Part shown: in pieces, positions 49,081 to 60,118 of the stretch | Numbering within the stretch: position 1 is the first letter of the stretch | How the letters are laid out: the number at the start of each line of letters is the position of its first letter | NCBI RefSeq assembly: GCF_022539595.1 | Contig: NC_072781.1 | Span: 7,037,131 to 7,101,130 of the forward strand | Length of the DNA stretch: 64,000 nt | Direction: 5' to 3' | From: Amphiprion ocellaris | Lineage: Eukaryota > Chordata > Actinopteri > Pomacentridae | Made by a program: the position numbers and the translations under genes | The notes under the pieces: model-generated | The model's input: the letters and a program-made list of their open reading frames with translations, nothing else | The model's database searches: none | Told to the model about the DNA's origin: nothing

Positions 49081-52000
49081 AATTGCTTTGTCTGATCTCC
49101 TGGCACAACATATTGAAGCAATCATGCTTTTTCTTGAAGGCCATGGGCATTCCTGTGTTAAATGTTTTGAAAATTTGCACCAGAAATTGGCCTCAGATGG
49201 AAAGGACACCCTTGAACTGTAGTATGATTGTTACACTGCTTGTTGTTGCGTCGCAGATGATGCAGCTTTTTCTTGCAAATCTTAATCTTAATCTCAGCAT
49301 CCGATGAGATCAGCCGGGAGGAATCGAAAGGCCAAAGGATTTGTAGAGAGGAAAGGGACTGCAGTGCAGTTACACACTTTTGGTGCACGAAATACAAAAT
49401 ACTGTCACACCCTGGTCTCCCAAGGGATAACCATTCCTCTATTAGTAATTAGTTTATGTTGTTAGTATATTGTGTGGTGAGTGGTTTGGTAAAAATGTGA
49501 GTCTTCAGTATCTCTGCAACTAGAAGGTTCCCTGAGTTTGTGTGTACCTCTGCTGGCACTGTGCTTGTACTGAAGTTGATTGAAGCTCACTTGCCGTCAG
49601 CACTGTGATCCGAGATTATCTGTCTACACACCTCTCCTCCCACACTCCGTCACTGCCCCAGTTTCTTTTCCAGAGGGGTTAGTGAGTAACCACTGGATCA
49701 TGTCCCTAAAATGTTTCAAAGCCGACAACTGCTCGAACACCAAACACAGAAGCAGTTATGTTCATGTCCTAGAGGCAATTTAGATTTGGTTAGTGCATAA
49801 ATGCACAAAAAGTTATGTTTTTTTTTTCCAAAGTTTTCAGGCTCTAACTGTGCTTAAAAAATCTGTTCTTAATTTCATTAACAGAAATTATCAGGATTTA
49901 TTTAAACAGTAGGACACGAGATTATCTCAACTTTACAGCCTAGTCATTTTTTGCATCTTTCATTCCTAAAATCAGTCCTAGTAAAAGACATCACTTCTGC
50001 TCGTAGAAAACGACTATAAGCTAAATAAAAACCCATGTTGTCCAGTCTACATTATATTTCATTATCCCTACACAAGTCCCCTCATCATGAACATGCCCTG
50101 ACCTCTGGTATTAAATCTTTTCTTATGATTTAGGCTGTAGTCTAGCCTCTCCATATTTATGCTACGTTTAAGACAAAATGATGTCTTTACAGGAATTTTT
50201 CCAGATCTCTTTATGTTGACATGTTTGGTCCCAGATATCTCCTCCACCACCTTATCAAAGTTAAACTGACTGTTCATTCTGTTCATCTTAGACCTCAGTA
50301 GAGCATGTGATATAGCTGGCCACTACATGCAGCTAAACGACCTTGAAAGCTGGTTTTGTATCAGTTAACACAGACATTTTGGGGGGTTTGAGGTCGCTTG
50401 TGAAATACAACCTTCCTCAATTGTTAGAAATGCCGTTACTCAGTTTCAGTCTCTGTCTCAGATACTCTTGATGTAGATAAAACCTCCTTCCTTTTACTTC
50501 GGCTCTGCAGGTCTCCCAACAGGCAGCCAAGTGTATTCCAGCCATGGTGTGTCCTGAGCTGACAGAGCAGATTCGTCGTGAGGTAGCGGCTTCCCTTCAC
50601 CAGCGCAAGGGCGACTTTACCTGCTATTTCCTCACTGACCTGGTGACCTTCACCCTACCTGCAGGTCAGCAACTCATCATAAACCAAACAAATATGACAA
50701 AAACATACGCTATCTGGTATAGTGAGTTAGCTATTAACAATAGGCTGAAAACACAACTTTATGACTGTCATAACACAAATTCCAGAAGCTGTTATAATGT
50801 ACTTTGTGTACAAAGGGAACCAAAAACGCTGTAGTTTGAGAAACCCAGTCTAGCCATTGCTTCTTGCTTTCCAAGTGTGTAATAGAATGCTTGTTTTGTT
50901 TACTTGTGGTGTATGAAATTGCTTGTTGTTTAGATGCTGAGGGGACATAATGCCACGGTTGTGTGTTTCCAACTGCCAGAACACAGAGGCTACCTCTGGC
51001 TCACTGTTTGAGTATTGTTCTTGCATTCTGAATATGACAGCCTGCCAACTATGCCTGTTTCTCCTTCATAACAGAACTATATTTAGTATTTTTGCTGATG
51101 TCTCTCTGTAAAATTACATGCATTCATTGTTATTTCTGCTGAATTTCACTGTGTGGAACAGCTATTATGGTTCAGTCTGTTGCTGGTAGCTAAGCTAAGG
51201 ATTTTTGTTATGCCGAGTTTTCAGGACAATGCCGACCTTGGCTTCGGGCCACTATAGAAACACATTCTGTTCAGTTCCACAAAGTCAATGCATTCATTTA
51301 TTTTAGCTAAAGAATGAGTTACTGTGTTGACACGAGCCTAGAGCCAGCAGTGAAAGCCATTGGCTGTTGTGGAAAGAACAAAACATGGTGACTTGATTTG
51401 AAATGAGCCACAACAGAAAGATTTTCTAGTTGGTCTTTTTCAGTCACTTCATTCAAGTGTTTCAGGTAGTTGAAATACAGATCAATACATTTACAAAACA
51501 AAATGTGAATAAAAAGATTTTTCTGCACTGCTTTCTTTTCATTTCTGTCATTTATTCCTCTTCCTTTTGTTTCAGACATTGAGGACTTGCCCCAAGCAGT
51601 TCAGGAAAAACTGTTCGATGAGGTGCTGGACCGAGACGTACAAAAAGGTGAAATACTGTATTCCTTCAGCTTTATAACAGCTATCACATGCTGTGCTTAT
51701 GTATCAATGCGATTGCGCTGAGAAAGGAGCCAGATCCAATGACGGCCTGGCTGCTCGACAAACAGAGGGAGCCTCTTCACAACCTGCATACTATTAACAG
51801 GGAGGCTGCAGAGTGCTGGCAGCGTTAAATTACTTGTATTTTCTCTCTTGCCAGCCCGGTTTTTTGCCTGCCTGCTTGTCACTCTGCCAGGCGCTCCGTC
51901 TTTATCGTGTGCACCAGTTGCATTTGGGCTAATCAGCCTAATTGAGTTTCAGGGATTTCTCTGATCCCTGTTGAATGATTGTCTTTCCTTTCAGCCCACA

Positions 52001-53144
52001 TGCTCACTCACAAATATAAACACATTTAAAAGGCGTCACCTTTGCTTCTTTGGTTTCTCGCTAATTTGAGTGTCCTGTTTAATCATCCCAGTGTGTCAAG
52101 AGTGAAGCACTGCCCTATAAACACAAATTCTTACTTCACCATCAAGAGACTTTCTGGATGTTTTTGTTTGCACCTAAATTACAGGTTTTGATGGAAACAT
52201 TAAAAGTCCAAGTAAAGAGAGCATTTTTCATGTTAAGGGATTAGGACAGGGCTGGTTGACACTGCTTACAGTCTGACCAATGTAAAGTGTGCATTGAATT
52301 TCTTCAAGACACATTTTGTGAAATATCCCAATAGCAATGTAGCACAATAAAGGGAAACATCTGTGTCAGCAACTTTGCGTATCTGTGTCCAGAATAAATA
52401 AATTCATAGTTTATATATAATTGAACAAACCAAATGTTGTATAAAAAAATCTGAGCTACTAGATAAGTTAGATTGTTCTGTCCAGCTGCAATCAGCAATT
52501 CAACGTCAAAAAGACTGACATTTACAAGGCAACACACTGTAAAACAACAGTTGATGCTTTTACTTGCACTTGGCAACATGTTTCTACCACGCAGTAAATA
52601 TAGCGTGCACCCAAATATATATAGATATATATGCCTGCTGTATTTCTTATCTGGTTTCCTGCTGTAACCTGATCTCTGGCAGTCATCTGGTTATGTGGTG
52701 TGCATGCAAACAGTGTTATGTCAGATCTTTTTTTTATAGATGTGAGTAGTCATTAACACTCCCAAACAGTCCTTTTAAATACCATCACCTGCCTTGCAAG
52801 AAAAAGCACTATGGCCTGTATACTACCCTCACTTTCCCGCACTGTTGCATGTCTTGGTACAACATGTTCTCGTTGTGGTTAAATATTCAGAACCACTGAG
52901 AAGTTTAGAGGTATAACACTTAGCCTTTCCTCCCCTCTTGTTCAGAACTTGAAGAGGAGTCTCCCATCATCAACTGGTCCCTGGAGCTCGGCACCAGGTT
53001 AGACAGTCGACTGTATGCTCTGTGGAACCGGACGGCTGGGGACTGCCTCCTTGACTCTGTGCTGCAGGCTACATGGGGCATCTACGACAAGGACTCTGTT
53101 CTCCGCAAGACCCTCCACGACAGTCTGCACGACTGTTCTCACTG
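41247..53144 (+). CDS. zranb1: ZRANB1 (TRABID) deubiquitinase, coding exons 1-5, 3' end missing
   Basis: Exons are 41247-42219, 48522-48709, 50511-50664, 51576-51647 and 52946-53144. Phases close and give 528 codons plus 2 bases. Three NZF zinc fingers are seen: Cys10/13/24/27, Cys98/101/112/115 and Cys185/188/199/202. Each has the Trp-x-Cys-x2-Cys-Thr-Tyr pattern that binds K29/K33/K63 chains. Then follow the ankyrin-like ubiquitin-binding region (about 310-400) and the start of the OTU domain. The catalytic cysteine in RTAGDCLLDS is Cys496, equivalent to human Cys443. The shift comes from longer linkers between zinc fingers. The catalytic His part (human about residues 475-708) would need further exons that I could not find before 64000. 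TRABID trims atypical ubiquitin chains and acts in Wnt/APC signalling (established). Confidence 0.95.
42220..48521 (+). other. ZRANB1 intron after coding exon 1
   Basis: A 6.3-kb intron, AT-rich overall. I see a short TG microsatellite near 47668-47684 and no family I can name. Open frames in it have no domain signature. Confidence 0.65.
48710..50510 (+). other. ZRANB1 intron with AAT microsatellite
   Basis: This intron holds a long AAT run (49007-49079). The rest is AT-rich with no recognised gene. Frames reading through the microsatellite give poly-Ile, poly-Leu or poly-Tyr and are not genes. Confidence 0.7.
49007..49079. repeat. (AAT)n microsatellite, about 24 copies
   Basis: A perfect trinucleotide run of 73 bases lies inside a ZRANB1 intron. 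Its purity suggests it is young and length-variable between individuals. Confidence 0.97.
50665..52945 (+). other. Two ZRANB1 introns flanking the small exon 51576-51647
   Basis: Both introns are AT-rich. A short (AT)n/(TAGA)-like patch occurs at 52613-52633. No other feature is recognised. Confidence 0.7.
52946..53144 (+). CDS. zranb1: ZRANB1 exon with OTU catalytic cysteine
   Basis: This exon encodes ELEEESPIINWSLELGTRLDS, the catalytic loop RTAGDCLLDSVLQATWG, and then YDKDSVLRKTLHDSLHDCSHW. It ends at the donor TG/gtgaga. It is the last ZRANB1 exon found. Only 139 bases of intron separate it from a large transposable element. Confidence 0.95.
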
Positions 53145-53283
53145 GTGAGACCTGCAGAACGTTTACTTGGAGTACAGAGTAGTGTGTTACAGCTCTTCTA
53201 AATACATGTGATCAGTGTGAGTGATTTGCATCTAGTCTTGTGCATATTCAAACTGTGTGACATAATGCACCACACATCAGCAG

Positions 53284-53720
53284 TATGGAGGACTAAAAGT
53301 GCCAAAATTAAATAAATAAATACATCATTAAATAATTAATTAAATATGTCATTAATTAATTAAAATTGGAATTAAATATTTCATTAATTAATTAAAATTG
53401 GAATTAAATATGTCATTAATTAATTAAAATTGGAATTAAATACTTAAATGTGTTATTAAATAAATATATCATTAAATAATTAAATATGTCATTAATTAGT
53501 TAAAATTGGAATTAAATATGTCATTAATTAATTAAAATTGGAATTAAATACATAAATGTGTTATTAAATATGTCATTAATTTATTAAAATAACAATTATT
53601 TTAAGTAAAAAACATATTTCATTATTTCACGATTTAATTAATTATTTCATGGTCCTTGTGTTGCAGTGGATCATGAATTAATTTTATCTGTCAACCTCGC
53701 CCGTCAAAGTCCGTGGGCGG
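53284..53720 (+). repeat. Left terminal inverted repeat of the 5.4-kb element
   Basis: The arm begins TATGGAGGACTAAAAGTGCC and passes through AT-rich 32-bp tandem units to about 53580. It ends with a single-copy section that includes the 20 bases of GTCAACCTCGCCCGTCAAAG and a gtgggcgg block. The same parts appear inverted on the right. Confidence 0.85.
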
Positions 53721-53836
53721 GACTAACGTGAATCTAGTCTAATCCACTGCTTTTGTCTGCCTTGAAACCGGAAGTAGAAGTCTTTCTAAACATGGAGGCT
53801 GTGTAGAGGGAGAGTCGCTGTGAACTTTCTAGAGAG

Positions 53837-54157
53837 TTGGTGAGAGATATTTTAGACCTTGCAGAGTATGTGGAAGCAGGACCTGCTTACCGCGAGCATG
53901 TAGCGTGTAAAGCAGAGGAATTTATTGACGTTGTTGAAGTTATTTCCGCACTTTCCGACCAAGATGTTGACCGTAGAGTGACTGCAAATTTAGAGGAAGT
54001 ACTCCGCCGGTTTTCTGGTACCAGGGTGCAACAGGAGCACACACAGGGACCAGGGCGTTTGGCATACCGAGGGAAGTTCTGGAACATCACGTTCTTTGTG
54101 GATTACCAGCCTGTCAAATTGCAGCGATGCTCGGAGTGTCGAGCGCTTTTCCTTTAG
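53837..54157 (+). pseudogene. Truncated transposon-encoded protein, unrecognised
   Basis: A 106-codon frame directly inside the left arm has a coding-like composition: MVRDILDLAEYVEAGPAYRE, then VVEVISALSDQDVDRRVTAN, then LEEVLRRFSG. Its end GRLAYRGKFWNITFFVDYQ weakly recalls the linker before a helix-turn-helix in some fish integrase-like transposon proteins. This is from memory and of low confidence. The frame stops where the Harbinger-like insertion begins. The rest of the gene is either displaced or lost; only about 240 bases of the outer element follow that insertion before the right arm. Confidence 0.4.
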
Positions 54158-54477
54158 GACCTACTCGGCGCGGCACGGCTCCGCTCGTCTTTGTTTAGCC
54201 GCGATTCCACAAGCATCTACTCGGCACGGTACGGCTCGTCTCATCTTTGTTTGCGAGCGTTTCCATACGGACTAATTTTCAGCACCTTCTCGGCTGAGGT
54301 TCCCAGCGAGCTGAGATGAGCCGATAATGTGGCGTTTACATAGTGCAGGCCACTGATTGGACAGGGAGTGACGACACAGAGCAACTTCAGCACGAAAACA
54401 AAATCCTGCATTAAAAAATGACTGTAAACAGCGACGGTGTGCATTGCTCTTCACGAAACTCTCTGTTCTTCATAATT

Positions 54478-56500
54478 TTAATGTGACAGCCAGACCTGTA
54501 CCGTGGGTGAATGAAGAGGTCGAGACTTTGTCTTTGGTGGCGGACCAAAGAATACAGAGAGAGCTGGACGGAGAAAGTTTATCAGGAGGTCTCTGAGCGG
54601 ATGGCCGCTCACATATACAGTAGACTGTATATAAAGAGGACAGAAGCAGTGTAGGGAGAAGCTGAAAAAGCTCAAAAGTGACTATCGGTCCACCCAGGAC
54701 CACAACGGCCGGCGTGGGTCAACCAGGAGGTGTTGGAAGAGGTTTAATGGAAGCTATTTACTGGCACCGCACCGGCGAGCAACAGGAGGGAGACTCAGCC
54801 GCTGCATTGTTGGAGACGTTCGAGGACGGTGAGTGTTTTGTGACTTCAAGAAACTTATACATCATTTATTCCATTGGTGGCAACCTTCTTTTAAGCAAAC
54901 AAGTATTTTTAGAAAGTAACGTCGTTGTCTCCTGTAGCAGACAATAAGATAGCTAGTTAGCCATCGGCGCTAACTCCGTGCTCTGCTTGTATTTCGTGCT
55001 GCTGTTTCTAACGTTTAGCTCTCAGAAGCTAATACTTCAGTCAGCATGCCGTGTTTTTCTTGTACTTAGAGTGAGTGTTTATTTCTGTTCAAGAATCCCT
55101 TTCCACATGCGAAGCCTACTCCACCTCCGTCGCGGAGCCCCCGGCTGCCCTGTCTCCTCTCCAGCACCAGCTCGGACACCGACACCAGCACGTCACAGCA
55201 ACGTCTTATCACCGGTAAGACACGGTAAACAGAGAGCATGGTTGATTTTCGTATTATTATTACTACAGGTGTAAATGCCTGCAAGCATGATCAGAACAAC
55301 GAGACCAATGACCAAGAATTGAGGCAGGTGTAAATGCAAACTGTGCAGCAGCCAGCTCAGGAACGCCTGATGAAAGCTACATGTAGCTACAGTGACACAT
55401 AAACAGAACACATGCAGCTGCATTTATTTTCTATTGATTTAACAAGTAAGTCACTCTAATTAATTTACGTTCTGGTGCGGTGTAGTATTGCAACCATTCT
55501 TCTTATAGTCACTAGGTAGCTGTGAAACTGAATGAAAATATACATAAAAATGAGAAAACACAGCTCTTCTTAGCAACTCCAAAATGTGCACAGGATGAAA
55601 TGAAGTTCACACCACGTCGTTTTTGTTTGTGGTGGAGCAGTTACTGCTTGTGCTTTGGTTAAAGCGAAGAGTGCCAGAAGTTTATTAAAGTATCAAAGAC
55701 ATGATCATGATTGAAAATGGATGGACGGGTGGCTAAACACATCACATCATAGCTGTGGAGTCCTTCCAGCTCCTGGGGACTACAATCTCTCAGGACCTCC
55801 TGAAAAAGGCTCAGCAGAGGATGTATTTCCTACGACAGCTGAGGAGACATGGCCTGCCACATGAGCTGTTGATCCAGTTCTACACTGCAGTCATACAATC
55901 TGTCCTGTGCACCTCTGGATCAACCACACAGCAGGACAGAAACAGACTACAGCCCATAGTACGGACTGCAGAAAACATCATCAGAGACCCCACTCACCCT
56001 GGACATTTGGACTACAGTGCCCTGTACACAAAAATCGCCACTACTGTGTTTATAGCAATTACCATTTTGCTAATGTGTTCATACATTCCAGTCTAGCTGT
56101 ACATTTCTGTTTATATTGTGTTCTATTTTACTACTATTTCTTTTTCCTCCCTGTTCCTCTTTCTATTGTTTATTTTTTATTATTCTCTTCCATATTCCTA
56201 GGATGACACCAACAGCCGAAACCAAATTCTGTGTATATTGTGTACTTACTTGGCCATTAAAGCTGACTCTGATCACTTTTCTGTCTTTGGTCTAGGCAAG
56301 AGGAAAGGGGGCCACAGAAAATTGGACCTTCCTAGCGTACTTGTGGAGATGCAGGCTGAGGAGGAGTGGAGTCATGCCCAGCATGATGAGAACATCTGGT
56401 TGCTCCTCAGCGAGGCAAGAGAGAATGAAGCTGGCCCAGAATACTGCCTTCAACCAGTCATTCCTGGGTGTGCTGGGGCAGCTGGGGTAGCTGGGTAGGC
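54478..56500 (+). pseudogene. Myb/SANT-like DNA-binding protein remnant, frameshifted
   Basis: Pieces in different frames line up with a Myb_DNA-bind_4-type protein common in fish transposons. They are WVNEEVETLSLVADQRIQRE from about 54504, EKVYQEVSERMAAH near 54571, REKLKKLKSDYRSTQDHNGR near 54655 and AIYWHRTGEQQ near 54751. A LLETFEDGE piece follows near 54807. A later piece, GKRKGGHRKLDLPSVLVEMQ near 56296 with AFNQSFLGVLGQL in a shifted frame near 56449, resembles the C-terminal end of the same protein type. Frameshifts and an in-frame stop show that it is dead. Confidence 0.6.
55750..56275 (+). mobile_element. L2-type LINE fragment (reverse transcriptase C-terminal end)
   Basis: The frame from 55755 reads ESFQLLGTTISQDLLKKAQQ, RMYFLRQLRRHGLP, LIQFYTAVIQSVLC, ENIIRDPTHPGHLDY. 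This is the familiar end of L2-type reverse transcriptase proteins, with internal deletions (parts between QDL and KKAQQ and around the CTSG segment are missing). The downstream attaaagctgactctgat fits the L2 3' tail. It splits the Myb-like remnant. Confidence 0.7.
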
Positions 56501-56553
56501 AGTGGGCAGCCGGCGAGTGTGAGCGAGTCCACCTCCCATAGACTTGAGATTTA

Positions 56554-56941
56554 CAAGTGCTGGTCATATAATTAGAATATCACGAAAAAGCTTGTCTTTT
56601 GGACAACTGTCAGGTCAGTAGTCTTCCCCATGATTGTGTAGCCTACAGAACTAGGCTGAGAGACCATTTAAAGGCCTTTGCAGGTGTTTTGAGTTAATTA
56701 GCTGATTAGAGGTGTCTTCAATATTGAACCTTTCTACAATATTCTAATTTTCAGAGATACCAAATTTGAGATTTTTGTTAGTATTCAGGTATAATCATCA
56801 AAGTTAAGAGAAATAAACATTTGAAATATATCAGTCTCTGTGTAATGAATGAGTATAATATACAAGTTTCACTTTTGAATGGAATTACTGAAATAATGAA
56901 CAACTTTTTTCATGATATTCTAATTATATGACCAGCACCTG
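56554..56941. mobile_element. Mariner-type MITE, 388 bp, TA target duplication
   Basis: The left end CAAGTGCTGGTCATATAATT and the right end, as inverted complement CAGGTGCTGGTCATATAATT, are terminal inverted repeats flanked by TA (56552-56553 and 56942-56943). The ends and the interior (tagaatattgt, caaaggcctttaaatggtctctcag in direct or inverted form) match a Tc1/mariner family widespread in fish. The transposase region is deleted. Confidence 0.85.
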
Positions 56942-57441
56942 TAGTTGTATATAGTTTTACTTTTAGCCCTCCACTGTAGGAGAGGCCCACCACAGTTTGT
57001 ACTTTGCACATTGTAAATAGTTTTGATTTTGCTGCTGACTAATAAACTATTTTGTGACTTATGTGATTGCATCATAACTTTTCATTTTGTCTGTTAAGAC
57101 ACTGGTAGGAAAAGAGTCAACAGTCTGAACCAAACAATTCTATATTCCCTAATAATGTATTTGTGTTTAATGGGATTTAACATGTTTTAACACAAACTCC
57201 TTTATGGTTCATAATTCTGGTGACTGAATTACACCAAAGCAATACTGATTTATCAAACTGGAATTTTCTTAAAACAGCTGTTTTAATGTTTTGGCGTTTA
57301 ATTTTTTATTTAATCTTGCTAACCTTCACAAACAAACAATAGCATAGACACATCTACAAAAGTTTATTGTCAGAATTGCATTAAAGAAAACAATAGCGGT
57401 CCGGGGACAGAAAAACAGAAGTATAACAAGAAGAACAACTT

Positions 57442-57949
57442 TTAACTTTTGCATGACACGTAGTGCATCAGTGCATCCTGTACATCTCTGCCCTCCTCCT
57501 CTACACCTTGTGCCACTGCAGGCTCATGTGCTGCTGCTTCAGGTAAATCCCATGAAGTCTCATCAGAGAGCATCTGAAACACATACACAGCATACATATT
57601 TTAATACCTAATAGCGACAAACTGCAGCCATTACAGGGTCGTTCACAGGACTGATACACGATAGCTAGCGAACTAGCATTAGCTTACCCTTATATGTCGT
57701 CTCGTTCATATCCTCTTGTCTTCAGCTTGATACTGCTGTATCGCCTCCCAAACTCTCCTGTGTGTCTCCTGAGTGTTTCGACTCGCCGCTCTCAGCTTTC
57801 TCCGACTCTTCTGTTACTCTGAATCTGACAGAAAGCCACAGACCGAGCAGCAGGTGTACTATCGCCTCCATGTACATTGTTGCATTGCGTTTGTGTCGCA
57901 CAAAAATGACGGTAAGGGACTTTCGGGCCACCGTGCTATGACGACTCAA
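57442..57949 (-). pseudogene. Possible Harbinger transposase remnant
   Basis: A minus-strand exon-like frame (57573-57442) follows a tttcag acceptor. It ends EEEGRDVQDALMHYVSCKS and stop, which resembles the C-terminus of HARBI1-like transposases. A second minus-strand frame (57949-57722) with MYMEAIVHLLLGLWLSVRFR near its start would be the N-terminal part. No DDE catalytic segment is present between them, so the gene is internally deleted. The identification rests on weak similarity and position. Confidence 0.35.
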
Positions 57950-58261
57950 CCCACGATGAGGTGGTACTCAATGTAATGGAAAAACAACTAAACCGAGACG
58001 AGCCGTGGCGCGCCGAGTAGATGCTAAAGGAAATGCTAAAGGAAAATTTGTCTTGCACCGCATGTATCAACATTTGGGAAAGAGGACCGAGTCTTTAGCG
58101 GTTGCTAATAAAGTTTTGTTTTATTGAGTATCCAAACCAACGTAGAGGTGAATAGCGCCACCCAGTGTATCGGAATGTGTTCACAAGCTCTGCGTCAATC
58201 CATTATCTGGAATCGATTTGCCTTGACTTGATGTGCAGGGTAACCAATCAGGTGTTAGGAT

Positions 58262-58730
58262 CCGCCCACCGACTTTGACGGGCGAGGTTGACAGATAAAA
58301 TAAATTCATGATCCACTGCAACGCAAGGACCATGAAATAATTAATTAAATAGTGAAATAATGAAATATGTTTTTTACTTAAAATAATTGTTATTTTAATA
58401 AATTAATGACATATTTAATAACACATTTATGTATTTAATTCCAATTTTAATTAATTAATGACATATTTAATGCCAATTTTAATTAATTAATGACATATTT
58501 AATGCCAATTTTAATTAATTAATGACATATTTAATTATTTAATGATATATTTATTTAATAACACATTTAAGTATTTCATTCCAATTTTAATTAATTAATG
58601 AAATATTTAATTCCAATTTTAATTAATTAATGAAATATTTAATTCCAATTTTAATTAATTAATGACATATTTAATTAATTATTTAATGATGTATTTATTT
58701 ATTTAATTTTGGCACTTTTAGTCCTCCATA
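58262..58730 (-). repeat. Right terminal inverted repeat of the 5.4-kb element
   Basis: This is the inverted counterpart of 53284-53720. It is slightly longer (469 against 437 bases), apparently because the number and order of the 32-bp units differ between arms. Confidence 0.85.
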
Positions 58731-58863
58731 CAGCAGTAGATTAGTATTGAAAGGAATATTGAGCTTGTGCTGGTGAGTTGGTGTGCTCATCTAGCTTTTT
58801 AGTACGATTAGTGGACTTTTCATTTGGGCAAACAAGGTGAAACTACTGCATTTTTTATATTTA

Positions 58864-58895
58864 NNNNNNNNNNNNNNNNNNNNNNNNNNNNNNNN
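58864..58895. other. Assembly gap (32 N)
   Basis: A run of N lies between the large element and the satellite arrays. The true length is unknown, and the flanks are repeat-rich, so a collapsed array or a misjoin is possible. Confidence 1.
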
Positions 58896-58929
58896 TTACA
58901 TTATTTCATCATATGGCATGTTTTCAAAA

Positions 58930-59960
58930 TATGTTGAAAAATCACATTTTTCGACATAGTGTTTTTGTCACATTTTCGACTATGACGTTTTTGTCACATT
59001 TTGGACGACATACTAAACTATGACTTTTTTTTCAATTTTTGGACGACATACTAAACTATGACGTTTTTGTCACATTTTGGACGCTATACTATAATGATTT
59101 TGTCACATTTTGGACGACATACTAAACTATGACGTTTTTGTCACATTTTGGACGACATACTAAACTATGACCTTTTTTTCACATTTTGGACGACATACTA
59201 AACTATGACGTTTTTGTCACATTTTGGACGACATACTAAACTATGACGTTTTTGTCACATTTTGGACGACATACTAAACTATGACGTTTTTGTCACATTT
59301 TTGATGACATACTAAACTATGACTTCTTTTCATATTTTGGACGCTATACTAAACTATAATGTTTTTGTCACATTTTGGACGACATGCTAAACTATGACGT
59401 TTTTTTTCATATTTTTGATGACATACTAAACTATGACTTTTTTTCATATTTTGGACCACATACTAAACTATGACGTTTTAATGACATTTTGGACGACATA
59501 CTAAACTATGACGTTTTTGTGACATTTTGGACGACATACTGAACTATGACGTTTTTTTCATATTTTGGACGACTTACTAAACTATGACTTTTTTTCATAT
59601 TTTGGACCACATACTAAACTATGACGTTTTTGTCACATTTTGGACGACATACTAAACTATGACATTTTTGTCATATTTTGGAAGACATACTAAACTCTGA
59701 CGTTTTGGTCAAATTTTGGACGACATACTAAACTATGATGTTTTGATCAAATTTTGGACCACATACTAAACTATGACATTTTTGTGACATTTTGGACGAC
59801 ATACTGACGTTTTGGTCAAATTTGGGACGACATACTAAACTATGATGTTTTTCTCAAATTTTGGACGACATACTAAACTATGACGTTTTTTGTCACATTT
59901 TGGATGACATACTAAACTATGACATTTTGGTCAAATTTTGGACCACATATTAAATTATGA
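58930..59960 (+). repeat. 38-bp tandem satellite array, about 27 copies
   Basis: The unit reads, in two pieces, acgtttttgtcacattttgg then acgacatactaaactatg. Copies diverge slightly (cat for gac, colour changes such as acgcta for acgaca, one half-copy near 59805). Copies remain in one orientation. There is no open frame of note. Confidence 0.95.
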
Positions 59961-60118
59961 CATTATGACACTTCCTGATTTTACTTTTTTGTCATTCTAA
60001 ATATAAAATGAAAATCAAAGCATTTTTAAAATTTCGTATATCCCTTTTTGATCATGAAAAGGAAAAACGCCTTGTATTTCAATTTTAATTTTTCTATTTT
60101 AAAATGAAATGATGTCAA

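Larger units (their letters stand above)
54161..58020. mobile_element. PIF/Harbinger-like element nested in the larger element
   Basis: The left end CTACTCGGCGCGGCACGGCT and the right end, as inverted complement CTACTCGGCGCGCCACGGCT, match over 20 bases with one difference. An outer inverted cctttag on each side may extend the repeat. The left half carries a Myb/SANT-like gene remnant on the plus strand. The right half carries frames on the minus strand that could be a transposase remnant. Two proteins, one Myb-like, is the Harbinger pattern. The exact ends and target duplication could not be fixed. An L2 fragment and a mariner-type MITE lie inside. Confidence 0.55.
53284..58730. mobile_element. 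5.4-kb DNA transposon-like element with long terminal inverted repeats
   Basis: The left terminus TATGGAGGACTAAAAGTGCC is the exact inverted complement of the right terminus (58711-58730). Inverted similarity runs inward to about 53720 and 58262. The outer parts of the arms are tandem copies of a 32-bp AT-rich unit (attaattaattaaaattgga and 12 more bases). Both flanks read cagcag (53278-53283, 58731-58736), compatible with a 6-bp or a 3-bp target duplication. Because that flank is itself a repeat, the length is uncertain. The element sits in a ZRANB1 intron and carries a truncated coding-like frame at the left and several nested insertions. Superfamily not determined. Confidence 0.85.

Noticed and set aside
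48924..49209. Open frames with long poly-Tyr, poly-Ile and poly-Leu runs
   Set aside because: All are translations of the (AAT)n microsatellite in a ZRANB1 intron.
50068..50286. 72-codon minus-strand frame in a ZRANB1 intron
   Set aside because: The sequence has no domain signature, and I could not link it to splice sites or to a known repeat.
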